Assembly: GCF_000745475.1 (NCBI RefSeq)
Contig: NZ_JQJJ01000008.1
Location: 496,001-560,000 of the forward strand
Direction of reading: 5' to 3'
DNA length: 64,000 nt
Source: Allobosea sp. UNC402CLCol
GTDB taxonomy: Bacteria; Pseudomonadota; Alphaproteobacteria; Rhizobiales; Beijerinckiaceae
In this document: positions 34,100 through 43,826 of the stretch, one piece after another
How the letters are laid out: each line of letters starts with the position of its first letter
Numbering within the stretch: position 1 is the first letter of the stretch
Notes under the pieces: generated by a model
Told to the model about the DNA's origin: nothing
Database searches by the model: none
Seen by the model: the letters and a program-made list of their open reading frames with translations, nothing else
Translations under genes and position numbers: made by a program

Positions 34100-35128
34100 A
34101 TGACGGGCATCAAGAAGGCGACGATCCGGGACGTGGCGGCCAGGGCCGGCCTCGCGCTCGGAACCGTCTCGCGCGTCCTCAACGACCACCCCTCGGTGAC
34201 GCCGCAGGCTCGCAAGAGCGTGCAGGAGGCGATCGAGGCACTGGGCTATCAGCGCGACGCGGTCGCCGGCAGCATGCGCAACGCCCGCACGAAGATGGTC
34301 GCCTGCGCGATCCGCGACTTCGATATTCCCGCCTTCGCCAGCTATGTGAAAGCGGCCGAGGGAGTGTTCCGCCGCGCCGGCTACACGCTGCTGCTGGCCA
34401 GCACCTCGAACGAGAAGGATGTCGAGCTTGCCCTGCTACGTGGCTTCGCGCAGCGGCGCGTCGAGGGCGTCATGATGACGATGAGCGACGAGGCCGATGC
34501 CGAACTCGCCGAGACGATCGCCGGCGCGCCGATGCCGATCGTCCTGATCGACCGCGAATTGCTGCCAGATGTCGACCGCGTGATGGCCGACCATCAATCG
34601 GGGGCCGAGCAGGCCGTCCAGCACCTGATGTCACTGGGGCACAGGCGCATCGGCATGATCGTCGGCGACCCGGCCGCCTATCCTTCTCGCAGCCGTATCG
34701 CCGGATACCGACGCGTGCACGCCCAGCGCGGGGTCGCGGTCGACGAGGCTCTCATCCGCGACCACGCTCTGTCCAACGAGATCGCCTTCCGTGAAACCTG
34801 CGCGCTTCTCTCGACGGCCGACCGGCCGACCGCGCTGTTCGTCGCAGCGATGGACATGCTCGCCGGCACGCTGCGCGCGCTGCGCAGCAACGGCCTGCAG
34901 CCGGGGCGGGATATCGACCTCGTCGCCGGAAGCGATTCCGACCTTGCCGAACTCGGCACGCCGCCGATCTCGGCCCTGTCCTGGGATCGCGCGGAGATGG
35001 GTCGCCACGCCGCCGAGATGTTGCTCGACCGGATACGCGATCCCCAGCCAAGAGCGCCGCGCTGCGTGCGCCTGCCGGTCTCGCTCGTGGTCAGAGGTCG
35101 ACCGTATGACGGGCTCCCGAGGCGTTGA
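34100..35128 (+). CDS. LacI-family transcriptional regulator
   Basis: A 342-residue repressor. The N-terminal helix-turn-helix is TIRDVAARAGLALGTVSRVL, with NDHPSVTPQARKSVQEAIEA as the hinge region. The periplasmic-binding-protein-like ligand domain follows, with GHRRIGMIVGDPAAYPSRSR and FVAAMDMLAGTLRAL. The start at 34100 fits the family N-terminus. It is divergent from the aminotransferase operon and probably controls it through the palindrome at 33933. The effector should be a small substrate of that operon. Confidence 0.88.
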   Translation: MTGIKKATIRDVAARAGLALGTVSRVLNDHPSVTPQARKSVQEAIEALGYQRDAVAGSMRNARTKMVACAIRDFDIPAFASYVKAAEGVFRRAGYTLLLASTSNEKDVELALLRGFAQRRVEGVMMTMSDEADAELAETIAGAPMPIVLIDRELLPDVDRVMADHQSGAEQAVQHLMSLGHRRIGMIVGDPAAYPSRSRIAGYRRVHAQRGVAVDEALIRDHALSNEIAFRETCALLSTADRPTALFVAAMDMLAGTLRALRSNGLQPGRDIDLVAGSDSDLAELGTPPISALSWDRAEMGRHAAEMLLDRIRDPQPRAPRCVRLPVSLVVRGRPYDGLPRR

Positions 35129-35211
35129 CGTCCCGGTCAACCGGCATCCGGCAGAGGAACACCGACTGTGCGCTTGGCCCACCTGGCAAAACGAAACCGG
35201 CAGGAAACGCG

Positions 35212-36351
35212 TTATTTTTGGAGAGCTTCTGCAAGCGCAGCAAAGAAGGCGTCGTCGTTGATTTCGAGCCGCTGTCGGAAACTCGGCTTCGAGCGAGCGC
35301 AGAGCACAACGACGACAAGGCGTTCGCGTGGGTTGATGTGGATATGCTGGCCGTAGATGCCCTCAGCCTGGAAACTGCCTGCGAGACGCGCGTCCGGGAG
35401 CACGGGGATCCACCACATATAGCCATAGGGGATCGTCTTATCCCCTATGTTGAAAGCAGCACCGGCCTCCGCATTCCAGTTGTCGGGCAGCAATCTGTCA
35501 TCGCCGATGCGGCCCTCATCCAGCACGAACTGGCCGAAGCGGCCGTAGTCTCGCAAGGTCGCGTGCATGCCGCTGCCGGAGATCGTCATTCCCTCCGGAC
35601 TTTCCGACCACCAGCTCGCATCGGCCTCCATCCCGAGCCGCGACCAGAGCTTCTCGCTGCAGTAGTCGGCGAGGTTCATCCCGGTCGCGTTCTGCATGAG
35701 GAGGCCAATCAAATAGGATTCGCCGGTGTTGTAGACCCAGGATTCTCCGGCCGGCGTTGCAGCCGGCAATGATGCCATGTGCCGGGCGATGCCGCCCTCT
35801 TCCCAGCGGCACTGGATATCAAGCAACTGCCGCCGGTCGGATGTCGGATCGGTATAATCTTCACGCCAGCGTACGCCGGATGCCAATCGCAGCAACTGCC
35901 TGACCGATACCTGCGCGTAGACTCCGCCGAGCGGCATGTAGCGCGTGACGGGATCGTCGAGGCTTTCGATCGCGCCTTCCTTCAGCGCGATACCCACCAG
36001 CGTCGCGGCGACGGATTTCGCGAGCGAACAGGAGTTCCATTGTGTCTCCGGCCCGATGCCGAGCCCATAATGCTCCGCGACGACTGCGTCGTCCTTCATG
36101 ACGAGCAAGCCGGCGATCCGGTTGACGGAGAGGTAGTCGTAGAGGTCGAAGCTGCGGCCATGATCTTGAATCGCAAGCGGCGGCAACCCGGACGGCGCGC
36201 GCTTCAACGCCTTCACCTCGCCGCCACGCCGTATGACTCGCGATGGGAACCAACCCTGGTCTGCTGACATGGTTGCAACCAACTCGTCCGGAAGCAGGGT
36301 TCCATCGAAGAAGCGCATCAGCTGACTGCGTTTTGTCTCGTCGATGCTCAT
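35212..36351 (-). CDS. Serine hydrolase of the beta-lactamase (class C/EstB-like) family
   Basis: A 379-residue hydrolase without an evident signal peptide. The nucleophile motif SxxK is in WNSCSLAKSVAATLVGIAL, and the second motif is YNT in WVYNTGESYLIGLL instead of YSN. The third motif (KTG in lactamases) appears as GQHIHINP near the C-terminus. Such enzymes cleave esters, amides or D-amino acid peptides rather than antibiotics in most cases. It is the last gene in the RidA-oxidase-ALDH-hydrolase operon, so it may release the substrate used by the oxidases. Confidence 0.83.
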   Translation of the reverse strand: MSIDETKRSQLMRFFDGTLLPDELVATMSADQGWFPSRVIRRGGEVKALKRAPSGLPPLAIQDHGRSFDLYDYLSVNRIAGLLVMKDDAVVAEHYGLGIGPETQWNSCSLAKSVAATLVGIALKEGAIESLDDPVTRYMPLGGVYAQVSVRQLLRLASGVRWREDYTDPTSDRRQLLDIQCRWEEGGIARHMASLPAATPAGESWVYNTGESYLIGLLMQNATGMNLADYCSEKLWSRLGMEADASWWSESPEGMTISGSGMHATLRDYGRFGQFVLDEGRIGDDRLLPDNWNAEAGAAFNIGDKTIPYGYMWWIPVLPDARLAGSFQAEGIYGQHIHINPRERLVVVVLCARSKPSFRQRLEINDDAFFAALAEALQK

Positions 36352-36409
36352 GGGTGTTCGTCCACTGTAAAATGCGAGACGGGAATGCCTGCCGGACCGC
36401 CGTTGTGAT

Positions 36410-37924
36410 TCAGCCGATAGCCGGCGACTTGAGGTTGATCCAGCTCGTCTTCGTCTGGAGATACTGCGCCATCGCCTCGGTGCCCTTGTCGCGAGCAAGC
36501 GAGCCGGATTGCCGATAGCCGCCGAAGGGCGTCTTGATATCCCCCTCGGTGAAGCCGTTAATCGCAACCGTCCCGCAGGCGAGACGCCGCGCCATGAACA
36601 GCGCGCGGTCAATGTCTCGGGTGAACACCGTCGCGTGGAGCCCGTAGGCGCTGTCATTGGCGATGGTGAGCGCCTGTTCGGGCCCATCGACCGGCAGCAC
36701 GCCGAGCACGGGGCCGAAGATCTCTTCCCGTGTGATCGTCATCCCGGGCGAAAGCTCGGCGAAGACCGTGGGGCCCAGAAAACTGCCCGGCCGGGTCGCA
36801 AGAGCTGGATCGGCGGGCAGGACACAGCGCGCACCGTCGCCCGTGCCCATCTCGATGAAATCGAGCACGCGCGCGCGATGCTCTGCAGTGACCATCGGGC
36901 CGAGATCCGTCGCGGGATCGAGCGGGTCGCCGACGACAAGCGCCCGCGCCCGTTCCGTGACGAGCGACAGAAACTCCTCCTGCCGGCTGCGGGCGACGAT
37001 CTGGCGCATGTTGGCGGAGCAGTTCTGCCCGCCATTCCAGAAGGCGGCGGTCACCGCATGCTCGATCAGTTCCGGCGTCAGATCGGCATCGTCGAGGATG
37101 ATGAAGGGGCTCTTGCCCCCCATCTCGAGCCCGATGGTCTTGAGGTTGCTGTCGGCGGCATAGCGCAGGAAGAGCCTGCCGACCTCGGTGGAACCTGTGA
37201 AGGAAATCGCGTCCACGTCTGGATGCAGCCCGAGCGCCCGGCCGGCCGTCTCGCCGAGACCCGGGACGATGTTGAGCACGCCGTCCGGCAGGCCGGCTTC
37301 CGCTGCGAGCTCCGCGAGTTTGAGGGCCGAGAGCGAAGTCTGCTCGGCGGGTTTGACCACGACGGAGCAGCCGCTGGCCAGCGCCGGGCCGAGCTTCCAG
37401 GCCGCCATGAGCAACGGGAAGTTCCAGGGAAGGATCACACCGACGACGCCGATCGGCTCGCGCGTTATGAGGGCGAGCGCGTCCTCGCCGGTCGGGGCGA
37501 CCTTGCCGAAGCTCTTGTCGATCAGCTCGGCATACCATTGCAGGGTATCCGGGACCTCGATGCTGATCTCCTTCACGCAGTCCCGGATCGGCTTGCCGCT
37601 GTCGAGGCTCTCCAGAACGGCAAGCTCGGCCGCGTTGGCACGGATGAGGTCAGCGAGCTTCAGGAGCACGGCCTTGCGCCGTTCCGGCGCAGAACGCGAC
37701 CACGCCCCGTCGCGAAACGCCGTGCGAGCCGCCGCGACCGCACGGTCGATATCCTTAGCCTGGCCGCTGGCAACAGACGCAAACGCCTCACCCGTCGCGG
37801 GGTTCACCGTCTCCATCATCTCGCCGCCCGCAGCCGCGACGAAGCGGCCGGCGATGAAGACACGTCCCTCGAAGGAAAGTCCTGCTGCGATGGCGCGGTG
37901 ATCGGCGGTCGTTGCAAGCGTCAT
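36410..37924 (-). CDS. NAD-dependent aldehyde dehydrogenase (PuuC/gamma-aminobutyraldehyde type)
   Basis: A 504-residue ALDH. The active-site Cys is in FWNGGQNCSANMRQIVARS, the general base Glu in GLEMGGKSPFIIL, and the cofactor loop is ISFTGSTEVGRLFL. The closest type is PuuC-like, which oxidises aminoaldehydes from polyamines. It is 36 bases downstream of an FAD amine oxidase that would make such aldehydes. The pair resembles the polyamine route; the glutamylation ligase is absent from the window. Confidence 0.9.
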   Translation of the reverse strand: MTLATTADHRAIAAGLSFEGRVFIAGRFVAAAGGEMMETVNPATGEAFASVASGQAKDIDRAVAAARTAFRDGAWSRSAPERRKAVLLKLADLIRANAAELAVLESLDSGKPIRDCVKEISIEVPDTLQWYAELIDKSFGKVAPTGEDALALITREPIGVVGVILPWNFPLLMAAWKLGPALASGCSVVVKPAEQTSLSALKLAELAAEAGLPDGVLNIVPGLGETAGRALGLHPDVDAISFTGSTEVGRLFLRYAADSNLKTIGLEMGGKSPFIILDDADLTPELIEHAVTAAFWNGGQNCSANMRQIVARSRQEEFLSLVTERARALVVGDPLDPATDLGPMVTAEHRARVLDFIEMGTGDGARCVLPADPALATRPGSFLGPTVFAELSPGMTITREEIFGPVLGVLPVDGPEQALTIANDSAYGLHATVFTRDIDRALFMARRLACGTVAINGFTEGDIKTPFGGYRQSGSLARDKGTEAMAQYLQTKTSWINLKSPAIG

Positions 37925-37960
37925 CGGCGGCTCCAGGGTGGCTTTCGAAGGTGGGATTGT

Positions 37961-39316
37961 TCAGAGCGGCGCGTGGGCGCGGGCATAGGTGCCGCGGGTG
38001 AAGCGCTCCAGACGCAAGGGAGTGAGGATGGCGTCGGGCTTCTCACCTTTCGCGAGCCGCGCGACGTGCCGGCCCACGGCTGGCCCGAGGCCGAAGCCAT
38101 GGCCGGAGAAGCCGGTCGCGACGATCAGGCCGGACAGGGCATCGGGTGCGTCCAGCACCGGCAACGCATCCGGCAGCACATCGATCAGTCCGGCCCAGGA
38201 CTTGACGATGGTTAGCCTGTCGTCCGTCCCGAAAATGTCCTGCACGGCTTCCCGCGTCCGGTCTGCGCGGTCACGATTGGCAGGGATCCATGGCCGGCGC
38301 CCAGCCGCCGCGCGTTCCGACGGCGGCACGACGAGCCGCTGATGCAGATCATCGAGGAAGGGACGGCCCAGCCGCAGGGAAAAGCCGCTGCGATGACGCA
38401 TGAACTCCGGCAGGAAGAAGCGCATCGCCCGCATGGAATCGAGCGTGATGTCGATGTCGGAGCAGGAATCGGCTGCAATGATGCAGGAGCCATCCGCCCG
38501 CTGCCGCAATCCGATGCCGTAACCGCAGAAGCAGGGGTCGCTGAGGGGCGGCAGGGGCGCCGTCAAAGAGACAGTGCTGCGCACGGTCTGCTGCGGAAGG
38601 CCGAGGCCGAGTGGCGCCAGCAGGCGATGGCTCTGCGCTCCGGCCGCGCAGACCACGATGTTGGAGGCGATGCGGCCATGCTCGGTCAGGACGCCGGTCA
38701 CGCCGCCCGCGGCACGCTCGACCGCGAACGCACCGCAATTCTCGACGATCTGTGCGCCAGCCCGGATCGCTGCTCGCGCGAAGGCGGTTGTGGCCATGGC
38801 CGGCTCGGCTTGTCCGTCCGTCTCCGTGAAGAGCGCGCCTTTCGCAGGCTTCGAAAGTGCCGGCATGAGCGCCTTTGTCTGCCGGGACGAAAGCATGCGC
38901 GCCTGGCCGGAAACCGACCTCGTTTTCTCCACCCAGCGTTCGAACGTGTCGTTCTCGGCTTCCGTTTCGGCAACGAAGACGCAACCGGTCCGGCGCCAGC
39001 CCACGGGCTCGCCGAGTTCGGCCTCGAGATCAGGCCAGATCGTGAGCGCCTCTATGGCGAGAGGCAGCTCAAGCGGATCGCGATACTGCGTCCTGACGAA
39101 GCCCCAGTTTCGGCCCGACTGCTGTGAAGAGACAGCGTCGCGCTCGACCAGCGCGACCGAGAGCCCGGCACGCGCGAGATAGTAGGCGGAGGCGCAGCCG
39201 ACAATTCCGCCGCCGACCACCACGGCATCGACCCGGTCCGGCAACGGCGCGCGCCCAGGCGCAAGCTGCGCGAGCACGTCGTCCGGCACATGGGCAGTGA
39301 GACTAAGCAGCGACAT
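37961..39316 (-). CDS. FAD amine oxidoreductase (DadA/PuuB-like)
   Basis: A 451-residue flavoenzyme. The N-terminal FAD motif VVVGGGIVGCASAYYLARAG is at about residue 32, followed by SSQQSGRNWGFVRTQYRDPL. The C-terminal closing motif is IVATGFSGHGFGLGPAVG. The type oxidises amines or D-amino acids with release of imine. Its first 14 bases overlap the end of the RidA gene. RidA-type proteins hydrolyse the imines such oxidases make, so the overlap is functional as well as positional. Confidence 0.87.
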   Translation of the reverse strand: MSLLSLTAHVPDDVLAQLAPGRAPLPDRVDAVVVGGGIVGCASAYYLARAGLSVALVERDAVSSQQSGRNWGFVRTQYRDPLELPLAIEALTIWPDLEAELGEPVGWRRTGCVFVAETEAENDTFERWVEKTRSVSGQARMLSSRQTKALMPALSKPAKGALFTETDGQAEPAMATTAFARAAIRAGAQIVENCGAFAVERAAGGVTGVLTEHGRIASNIVVCAAGAQSHRLLAPLGLGLPQQTVRSTVSLTAPLPPLSDPCFCGYGIGLRQRADGSCIIAADSCSDIDITLDSMRAMRFFLPEFMRHRSGFSLRLGRPFLDDLHQRLVVPPSERAAAGRRPWIPANRDRADRTREAVQDIFGTDDRLTIVKSWAGLIDVLPDALPVLDAPDALSGLIVATGFSGHGFGLGPAVGRHVARLAKGEKPDAILTPLRLERFTRGTYARAHAPL

Positions 39317-39716
39317 CGAGCAAGGCGTCCATGTCCATCTCCACCCGGATTTCCGGATCGAACAGGCCGGCCTGGACGGTGGTGCAGGCCGGGTCCACGC
39401 CGCGAAACGCCTCGGCGAACACCGCCATCACGGCCTCGTAGTCCTCGGGCCGCGCAATAAACATCCGGACGCGGACGACATTGGCGAGCGTTGCTCCAAC
39501 CTGGGCAAAAGCCAGCTCGGCATTGCGGAAAAGCTGGCGGGTCTGCTCGGCGGCGGCGCCTGCCAGGGTTTCGGCGGCATAATCGTAGCCGGTGGTGCCC
39601 GACAACATGATGTGGGAGCCGACCACGACGGCGCGGCTGTAGCTATAGGCAGCCTCGAAACTGCTGCCCGAGGAGATCAGGCGCCGGCCATGCCGCAGGG
39701 TCGTGGTGAATGCCAT
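39303..39716 (-). CDS. RidA-family imine/enamine deaminase-like protein
   Basis: A 137-residue member of the YjgF/RidA family. Family features include the central YDYAAETLAGAAAEQTRQLF and VVRVRMFIARPEDYEAV, but the catalytic arginine region appears as VRMFIAR and the usual IEIE-type end is RVEMDMDALLDVAA. It is the first gene of the minus-strand operon and probably speeds hydrolysis of the imine formed by the FAD oxidase. The gene is divergent from a second FAD oxidase at 39938. Confidence 0.85.
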   Translation of the reverse strand: MAFTTTLRHGRRLISSGSSFEAAYSYSRAVVVGSHIMLSGTTGYDYAAETLAGAAAEQTRQLFRNAELAFAQVGATLANVVRVRMFIARPEDYEAVMAVFAEAFRGVDPACTTVQAGLFDPEIRVEMDMDALLDVAA

Positions 39717-39771
39717 GGTCGCTCTCGCCTCAGTTGTCGTGACGTCTCAAAGGCAACGGAGGCAGGGGCGC

Positions 39772-39861
39772 TGTCGATTTCAATAATTCGAGGCGGAGGC
39801 CGAGGAATTCGGGGGACGCCGTCGTTTTTCAGGGTTCGGCTTCTCAAAATTGAAATCGACA
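39772..39861. promoter_or_regulatory. Divergent control region with 13-base inverted repeats
   Basis: TGTCGATTTCAAT at 39772-39784 is the exact inverted complement of ATTGAAATCGACA at 39849-39861. The 64 bases between them hold the divergent promoters of the RidA and FAD oxidase genes, or part of them. The symmetrical placement suggests two identical sites for one regulator. A LysR-type regulator (44751) is coded in the plus-strand operon and is a candidate, although no T-N11-A element with matching arms is present here. Confidence 0.5.
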
Positions 39862-39937
39862 AGCGGGGTTCGCGGTGACGTTGTCGATACGGGCAAGAAC
39901 CGGATCTGGCTCTCGCCCATTCCGAAGCGGGAGTGGC

Positions 39938-41086
39938 ATGGGTTCGATGCGGGTGGACGTCGCAATCGTCGGAGGTGGAATTGCCGGGGCTTCCGCCGCC
40001 TATTTTCTGGCTCGGCACGGCTCGGTCGCGCTGATCGAGCGGGAAGAGCATTTCAGCTATCACAGCTCCGGCCGCACCGCCGCACAGTTCACGGTCGGCA
40101 TCGGCGCCACGACGATGCGGCGGATGGCGCAGGCGAGCCGCGCCTTTTTCGAGGCGCCTCCGGAAAGCTTCTCCGAGCAGCCGATTTTGTCTCCGCGTGG
40201 CTGCCTGACGGTGGGGCGTCGAGAGCAGGAGGCGACGCTCAGGCGGCTCGAAGACAATCTCGCTTCCGTCGGCGCCCGTGCCGACCGCCTCGGCCGAGAC
40301 GAAGCGCTCGCCCTGTTTCCTGCGCTTCGGCCCGAAAAGCTCGACCTGGGCGTCTACGAGCCGGGCGCGATGGATATCGACGTCGATGTGCTGCTGCAGG
40401 GCTATCTGCGGGGAGCGAAGGCTGCCGGCGCTGTTCTTGCGACGCGCAGCGATATTCAAGGGATCGTACGCGAGGGAAATCGTTGGCGTCTGACCTGGGC
40501 CGGCGGCGACATCCTCGCCGACGCGGTGGTCAATGCAGCCGGCGGCTGGGCGGATGAGGCGGCGGCCATGGCCGGGCTCGCCCCGCTGGGCATCGTCGCG
40601 CATCGGCGCACCGCGTTCACCTTCGCCCTTCAGAAGGATTTCGACACGCGTAGCTGGCCGCATGTCGGCTCCGTCGACTACGACTGGTATGTGAAGCCGG
40701 AGCCGGGCTGCCTGATGGGCAGCCTTGCCGACGCGGTGCCCGTCGCTCCGTCCGACGCCTATCCCGAGGACATCGACGTCGCCCAGGCGATCGAGAATAT
40801 CGAGCGCGACACCTGCTTGAGCATTGGCCGCCCGATCAGCCAGTGGGCGGGGTTGCGCAGCTTCGCCAGGGATCGCAATCCCGTAGCCGGCATGCGCGAG
40901 GACGCTCCCGGTTTCTTCTGGCTGGCGGGCCAGGGCGGCTGCGGCATCCTGACTTCCCCAGCCATGGGGCAATCCATCGCTGCCCTCGTCGCCGGGGCAC
41001 CGTTGCCGGAAGCGATCACGCAACTGGGCGTCGCCAGTGAAGACCTCTCGCCGGAACGCGAGAGCTTGAGGGTTATCACGACATAG
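39938..41086 (+). CDS. FAD-dependent oxidoreductase (glycine/D-amino acid oxidase type)
   Basis: A 382-residue flavoenzyme. The FAD motif VDVAIVGGGIAGASAAYFL is at the N-terminus, and the C-terminal half has FFWLAGQGGCGILTSPAMGQ. The ATG at 39938 has GGGAG four bases upstream; a longer reading from 39875 lacks a ribosome site. It is the first plus-strand gene, followed after 75 bases by the binding protein. With RidA and the other oxidase across the divergent promoter, it likely oxidises a related amine or amino acid. Confidence 0.87.
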   Translation: MGSMRVDVAIVGGGIAGASAAYFLARHGSVALIEREEHFSYHSSGRTAAQFTVGIGATTMRRMAQASRAFFEAPPESFSEQPILSPRGCLTVGRREQEATLRRLEDNLASVGARADRLGRDEALALFPALRPEKLDLGVYEPGAMDIDVDVLLQGYLRGAKAAGAVLATRSDIQGIVREGNRWRLTWAGGDILADAVVNAAGGWADEAAAMAGLAPLGIVAHRRTAFTFALQKDFDTRSWPHVGSVDYDWYVKPEPGCLMGSLADAVPVAPSDAYPEDIDVAQAIENIERDTCLSIGRPISQWAGLRSFARDRNPVAGMREDAPGFFWLAGQGGCGILTSPAMGQSIAALVAGAPLPEAITQLGVASEDLSPERESLRVITT

Positions 41087-41161
41087 GACCGGACATGCGG
41101 CCGACCCGCGCCGTCCACGATCACGAGGCTGAAGACAGCCCGTCAAAAACGAGGGGATATC

Positions 41162-42835
41162 ATGACCGAATACGACTCGCGTGGAATGACATTTCGCCGC
41201 CGCGATCTGATGGCGCTGGCTCTCGGCGCCGGCGCGGGCGCCGTGCTGGCGCCAAACGCCGGTGCGCACGCTCAGGGCAAGGGCGCCGCGCCGCCCGCCA
41301 AGCCGCGAGGCCAGGTGATCGCCGGCATTTCCCAGGAACCCACGGTCTTCAATCCGCTGATGCCCGGCAGCGAGGTCGATCAGGGCGTCTGGTGGCAGCT
41401 CTTCAGCCCGCTCTGGTTCATCGACCCGGCAGGCCGCTTCGTTCCGGATCTCGCCCGCGAAGTGCCGAGCGTCGCCAATGGCGGCATCTCGGCCGACGGG
41501 CTGACCTGGAAGATCAAGCTTAGAGGCGACGCGAAATGGCATGACGGAACGGCGTTCACCGCCGAGGACGTCAAGTACACGCTCGACCTGATCAACACGC
41601 CCGGTTTCCGCGCGCGTAACCGGGTCGGTCACAGCCTCGTCAAGGACATCGTCATCGTCGCGCCCGACGAGATCCATTGGCGCATGGAGCGCGCCTACTC
41701 ACCCTATCTGTCTATCCTGGCGCTGACCTTCATCACGCCTGCGCATATTCTCGGAAAGGCAAGCGATCCGAATACCGCGCCCTTCAATAGCGCGCCCGTC
41801 GGCACCGGCCCGTTCCGCTGGGGCGAGCGTGTCGCTGGCGACCGCGCGCTGCTGCACGCCAACCCCGCCTATCATGGCGCCGGCCCTTACCTCGAACGTA
41901 TCGTCTTCAAATACATTCCCGATCTGACTGCGCTCTACACCCAGTTCAGGACCGGCCAGGTCGATTATCTCGGCATTGGCGGCATTCCCGCTCACTTCGC
42001 CAAGGAAGCCGAGGCGCTGAAGGGACCCCGCGTGATCCGTTCGCCGACGCCCTTCATCGAGCACATCGCGCTCAATCTCGAATTCGGTCCTTTCGCCGAA
42101 AAGCCCGTCCGGGAAGCCCTCTACCTGGCGATGGACAAGCAGGCCCGCATCGACGCCATCTATTATGGGCTGCCAGTTGCGACCGAATCCTTCCTGCCTC
42201 GCGAGTCATGGGCCTTCGAGCCCGATCTTCCGGTGCACAAGCACGACCCAGCGAGGGCCAACGCGCTGCTGGATGCCGCAGGCTGGAAACGCGGTGCGGA
42301 CGGCATCCGGCAGAAGAACGGGCAGCGCCTCTCCTTCTCCAATTCGACCACGACCGGCAATCCGGCGCGCGAGCAGTCGCAGCAGCTCCTGCAGCAGGAC
42401 TGGGGGCAGATCGGCGCGGAAATGCGGATATCCAACATGCCGGCGGCCGTGATCTGGGGTGAGTTCTGGCAGAAGTCGAAATTCGAATCCGTGACCGTCG
42501 GCTCCAACTTCATGATCGGCAACGACCCGGACGTGACGCCGCGCTTCGGCAGCCGCTCGATCCCCGCCAAGCATGGCGCCGGGCTGAATACCTACCAGTA
42601 CCAGAACCCGGAACTCGACCGGCTCTTGGAACTCGGCTCCAGCCAGTTCGACCAGCAGGAGCGCAGGAAGACCTACGGACAGGTCCAGCGCATCGTTCGC
42701 GACGATCTCGTCTTGCTGCCGGTCTATCAGTCGGTCATGGCCGAGGGGGTCAAGGACGGGCTGGCCGGCTTCGCGGCCAACATCAATTGCTCGTCCAATT
42801 GCTGGAACATGCGCGACTGGTACTGGGCTGGCTGA
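41162..42835 (+). CDS. ABC transporter substrate-binding protein, family 5 (Tat-exported)
   Basis: A 557-residue periplasmic protein. The N-terminus FRRRDLMALALGAGAGAVLA is a twin-arginine signal with cleavage near AHAQ. The mature part has IKLRGDAKWHDGTAFTAEDV, the family 5 hallmark, and AIYYGLPVATESFLPRESW. The GAGG site five bases before the ATG supports the start. It feeds the two permeases that follow. The substrate is likely a peptide-like or amine-bearing compound. Confidence 0.9.
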   Translation: MTEYDSRGMTFRRRDLMALALGAGAGAVLAPNAGAHAQGKGAAPPAKPRGQVIAGISQEPTVFNPLMPGSEVDQGVWWQLFSPLWFIDPAGRFVPDLAREVPSVANGGISADGLTWKIKLRGDAKWHDGTAFTAEDVKYTLDLINTPGFRARNRVGHSLVKDIVIVAPDEIHWRMERAYSPYLSILALTFITPAHILGKASDPNTAPFNSAPVGTGPFRWGERVAGDRALLHANPAYHGAGPYLERIVFKYIPDLTALYTQFRTGQVDYLGIGGIPAHFAKEAEALKGPRVIRSPTPFIEHIALNLEFGPFAEKPVREALYLAMDKQARIDAIYYGLPVATESFLPRESWAFEPDLPVHKHDPARANALLDAAGWKRGADGIRQKNGQRLSFSNSTTTGNPAREQSQQLLQQDWGQIGAEMRISNMPAAVIWGEFWQKSKFESVTVGSNFMIGNDPDVTPRFGSRSIPAKHGAGLNTYQYQNPELDRLLELGSSQFDQQERRKTYGQVQRIVRDDLVLLPVYQSVMAEGVKDGLAGFAANINCSSNCWNMRDWYWAG

Positions 42836-42872
42836 GCCCGTATCTGACCGGACCCGCGAGGATGACAAGATC

Positions 42873-43826
42873 TTGAGCGCCTTTCTTCTGCGCCGTTTCG
42901 GGCAGGCCGTGCTGTTGCTCTTCATCGTCTCGATGATCGGCTTCGCCATCCTGCATCTGGCTCCGGGCGGGCCGTTGTCGCAATTCGCCGCCGGCGGCGA
43001 CATGTCGCAAGAGGACCTCGACCGTATTGCCGAGCAGCTCGGCCTGAACCGGGCTTTGCCGATCCAGTACGCCGAATGGCTATGGCGCATGCTCGCCGGC
43101 GACTGGGGCCGCTCCTATCGGGACGGCCAGCCGGTGCTGCACATCATCGGCTCGCATATAGGCGCGACGCTGGAATTGATGCTGACATCAACGCTGCTCG
43201 CCATGCTGATCGGCGCATGGATCGGCATTCTCGGGGCAATCCGCCGCTACTCGCTCTTCGATTCTCTCGCCACCATCGGCGCCATGATCGCGCTGTCGAT
43301 CCCGACCTTCTGGTTCGGTCTGGTCGTGATCTACGTTTTCTCGGTCGGGCTCGGCTGGCTGCCATCCGGTAACCGCTACACCATCGGGGACGGCTCCCTG
43401 CTCAACCAGATCCACCATCTGATCGGGCCGGTCATGGTGCTCGCGCTGGTCTCCACCGCGGTCTGGAGCCGGTATATGCGCTCCTCCATGCTCGAGGTGA
43501 TCAATCAGGATTACGTCCGCACCGCCCGCGCCAAGGGCCTCTCCGAGCGCTCGATCCTGGTCCGCCACGCCTTTCGCAACGCATTGCTGCCCATGATCAC
43601 CATCACTGGCCTGCATGTGCCGATGCTGCTCTCCGGTGCCCTCGTCACCGAAACCGTCTTCACCTGGCCCGGCATGGGGCGGCTCTTCCTCGATTCGATC
43701 AGCTATCGCGACTATCCGGTCGTGATGGGCGTCTTGATGTTGAGCGCCGTGCTCGTCCTGCTCGGCTCGCTGATCGCCGACCTGCTCTACGGCATCGCCG
43801 ATCCCCGCATTTCGAGGAGCGGTTGA
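42873..43826 (+). CDS. Peptide-type ABC permease (DppB class)
   Basis: A 317-residue permease beginning with TTG (MSAFLLRRFGQAVLLLF). The coupling region is QDYVRTARAKGLSERSILV, then RHAFRNALLPMITITGLHV. LHLAPGGPLSQFAAGG is the DppB-type first loop. The stop codon overlaps the start of the DppC-type gene (TGATG). No peptide-type ATPase is coded next to it. Confidence 0.88.
   Translation: MSAFLLRRFGQAVLLLFIVSMIGFAILHLAPGGPLSQFAAGGDMSQEDLDRIAEQLGLNRALPIQYAEWLWRMLAGDWGRSYRDGQPVLHIIGSHIGATLELMLTSTLLAMLIGAWIGILGAIRRYSLFDSLATIGAMIALSIPTFWFGLVVIYVFSVGLGWLPSGNRYTIGDGSLLNQIHHLIGPVMVLALVSTAVWSRYMRSSMLEVINQDYVRTARAKGLSERSILVRHAFRNALLPMITITGLHVPMLLSGALVTETVFTWPGMGRLFLDSISYRDYPVVMGVLMLSAVLVLLGSLIADLLYGIADPRISRSG

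Noticed and set aside
39677-41677. 666-codon minus-strand ORF
   Set aside because: Antisense to the FAD oxidase and binding protein; no signature and it runs across the divergent promoter.
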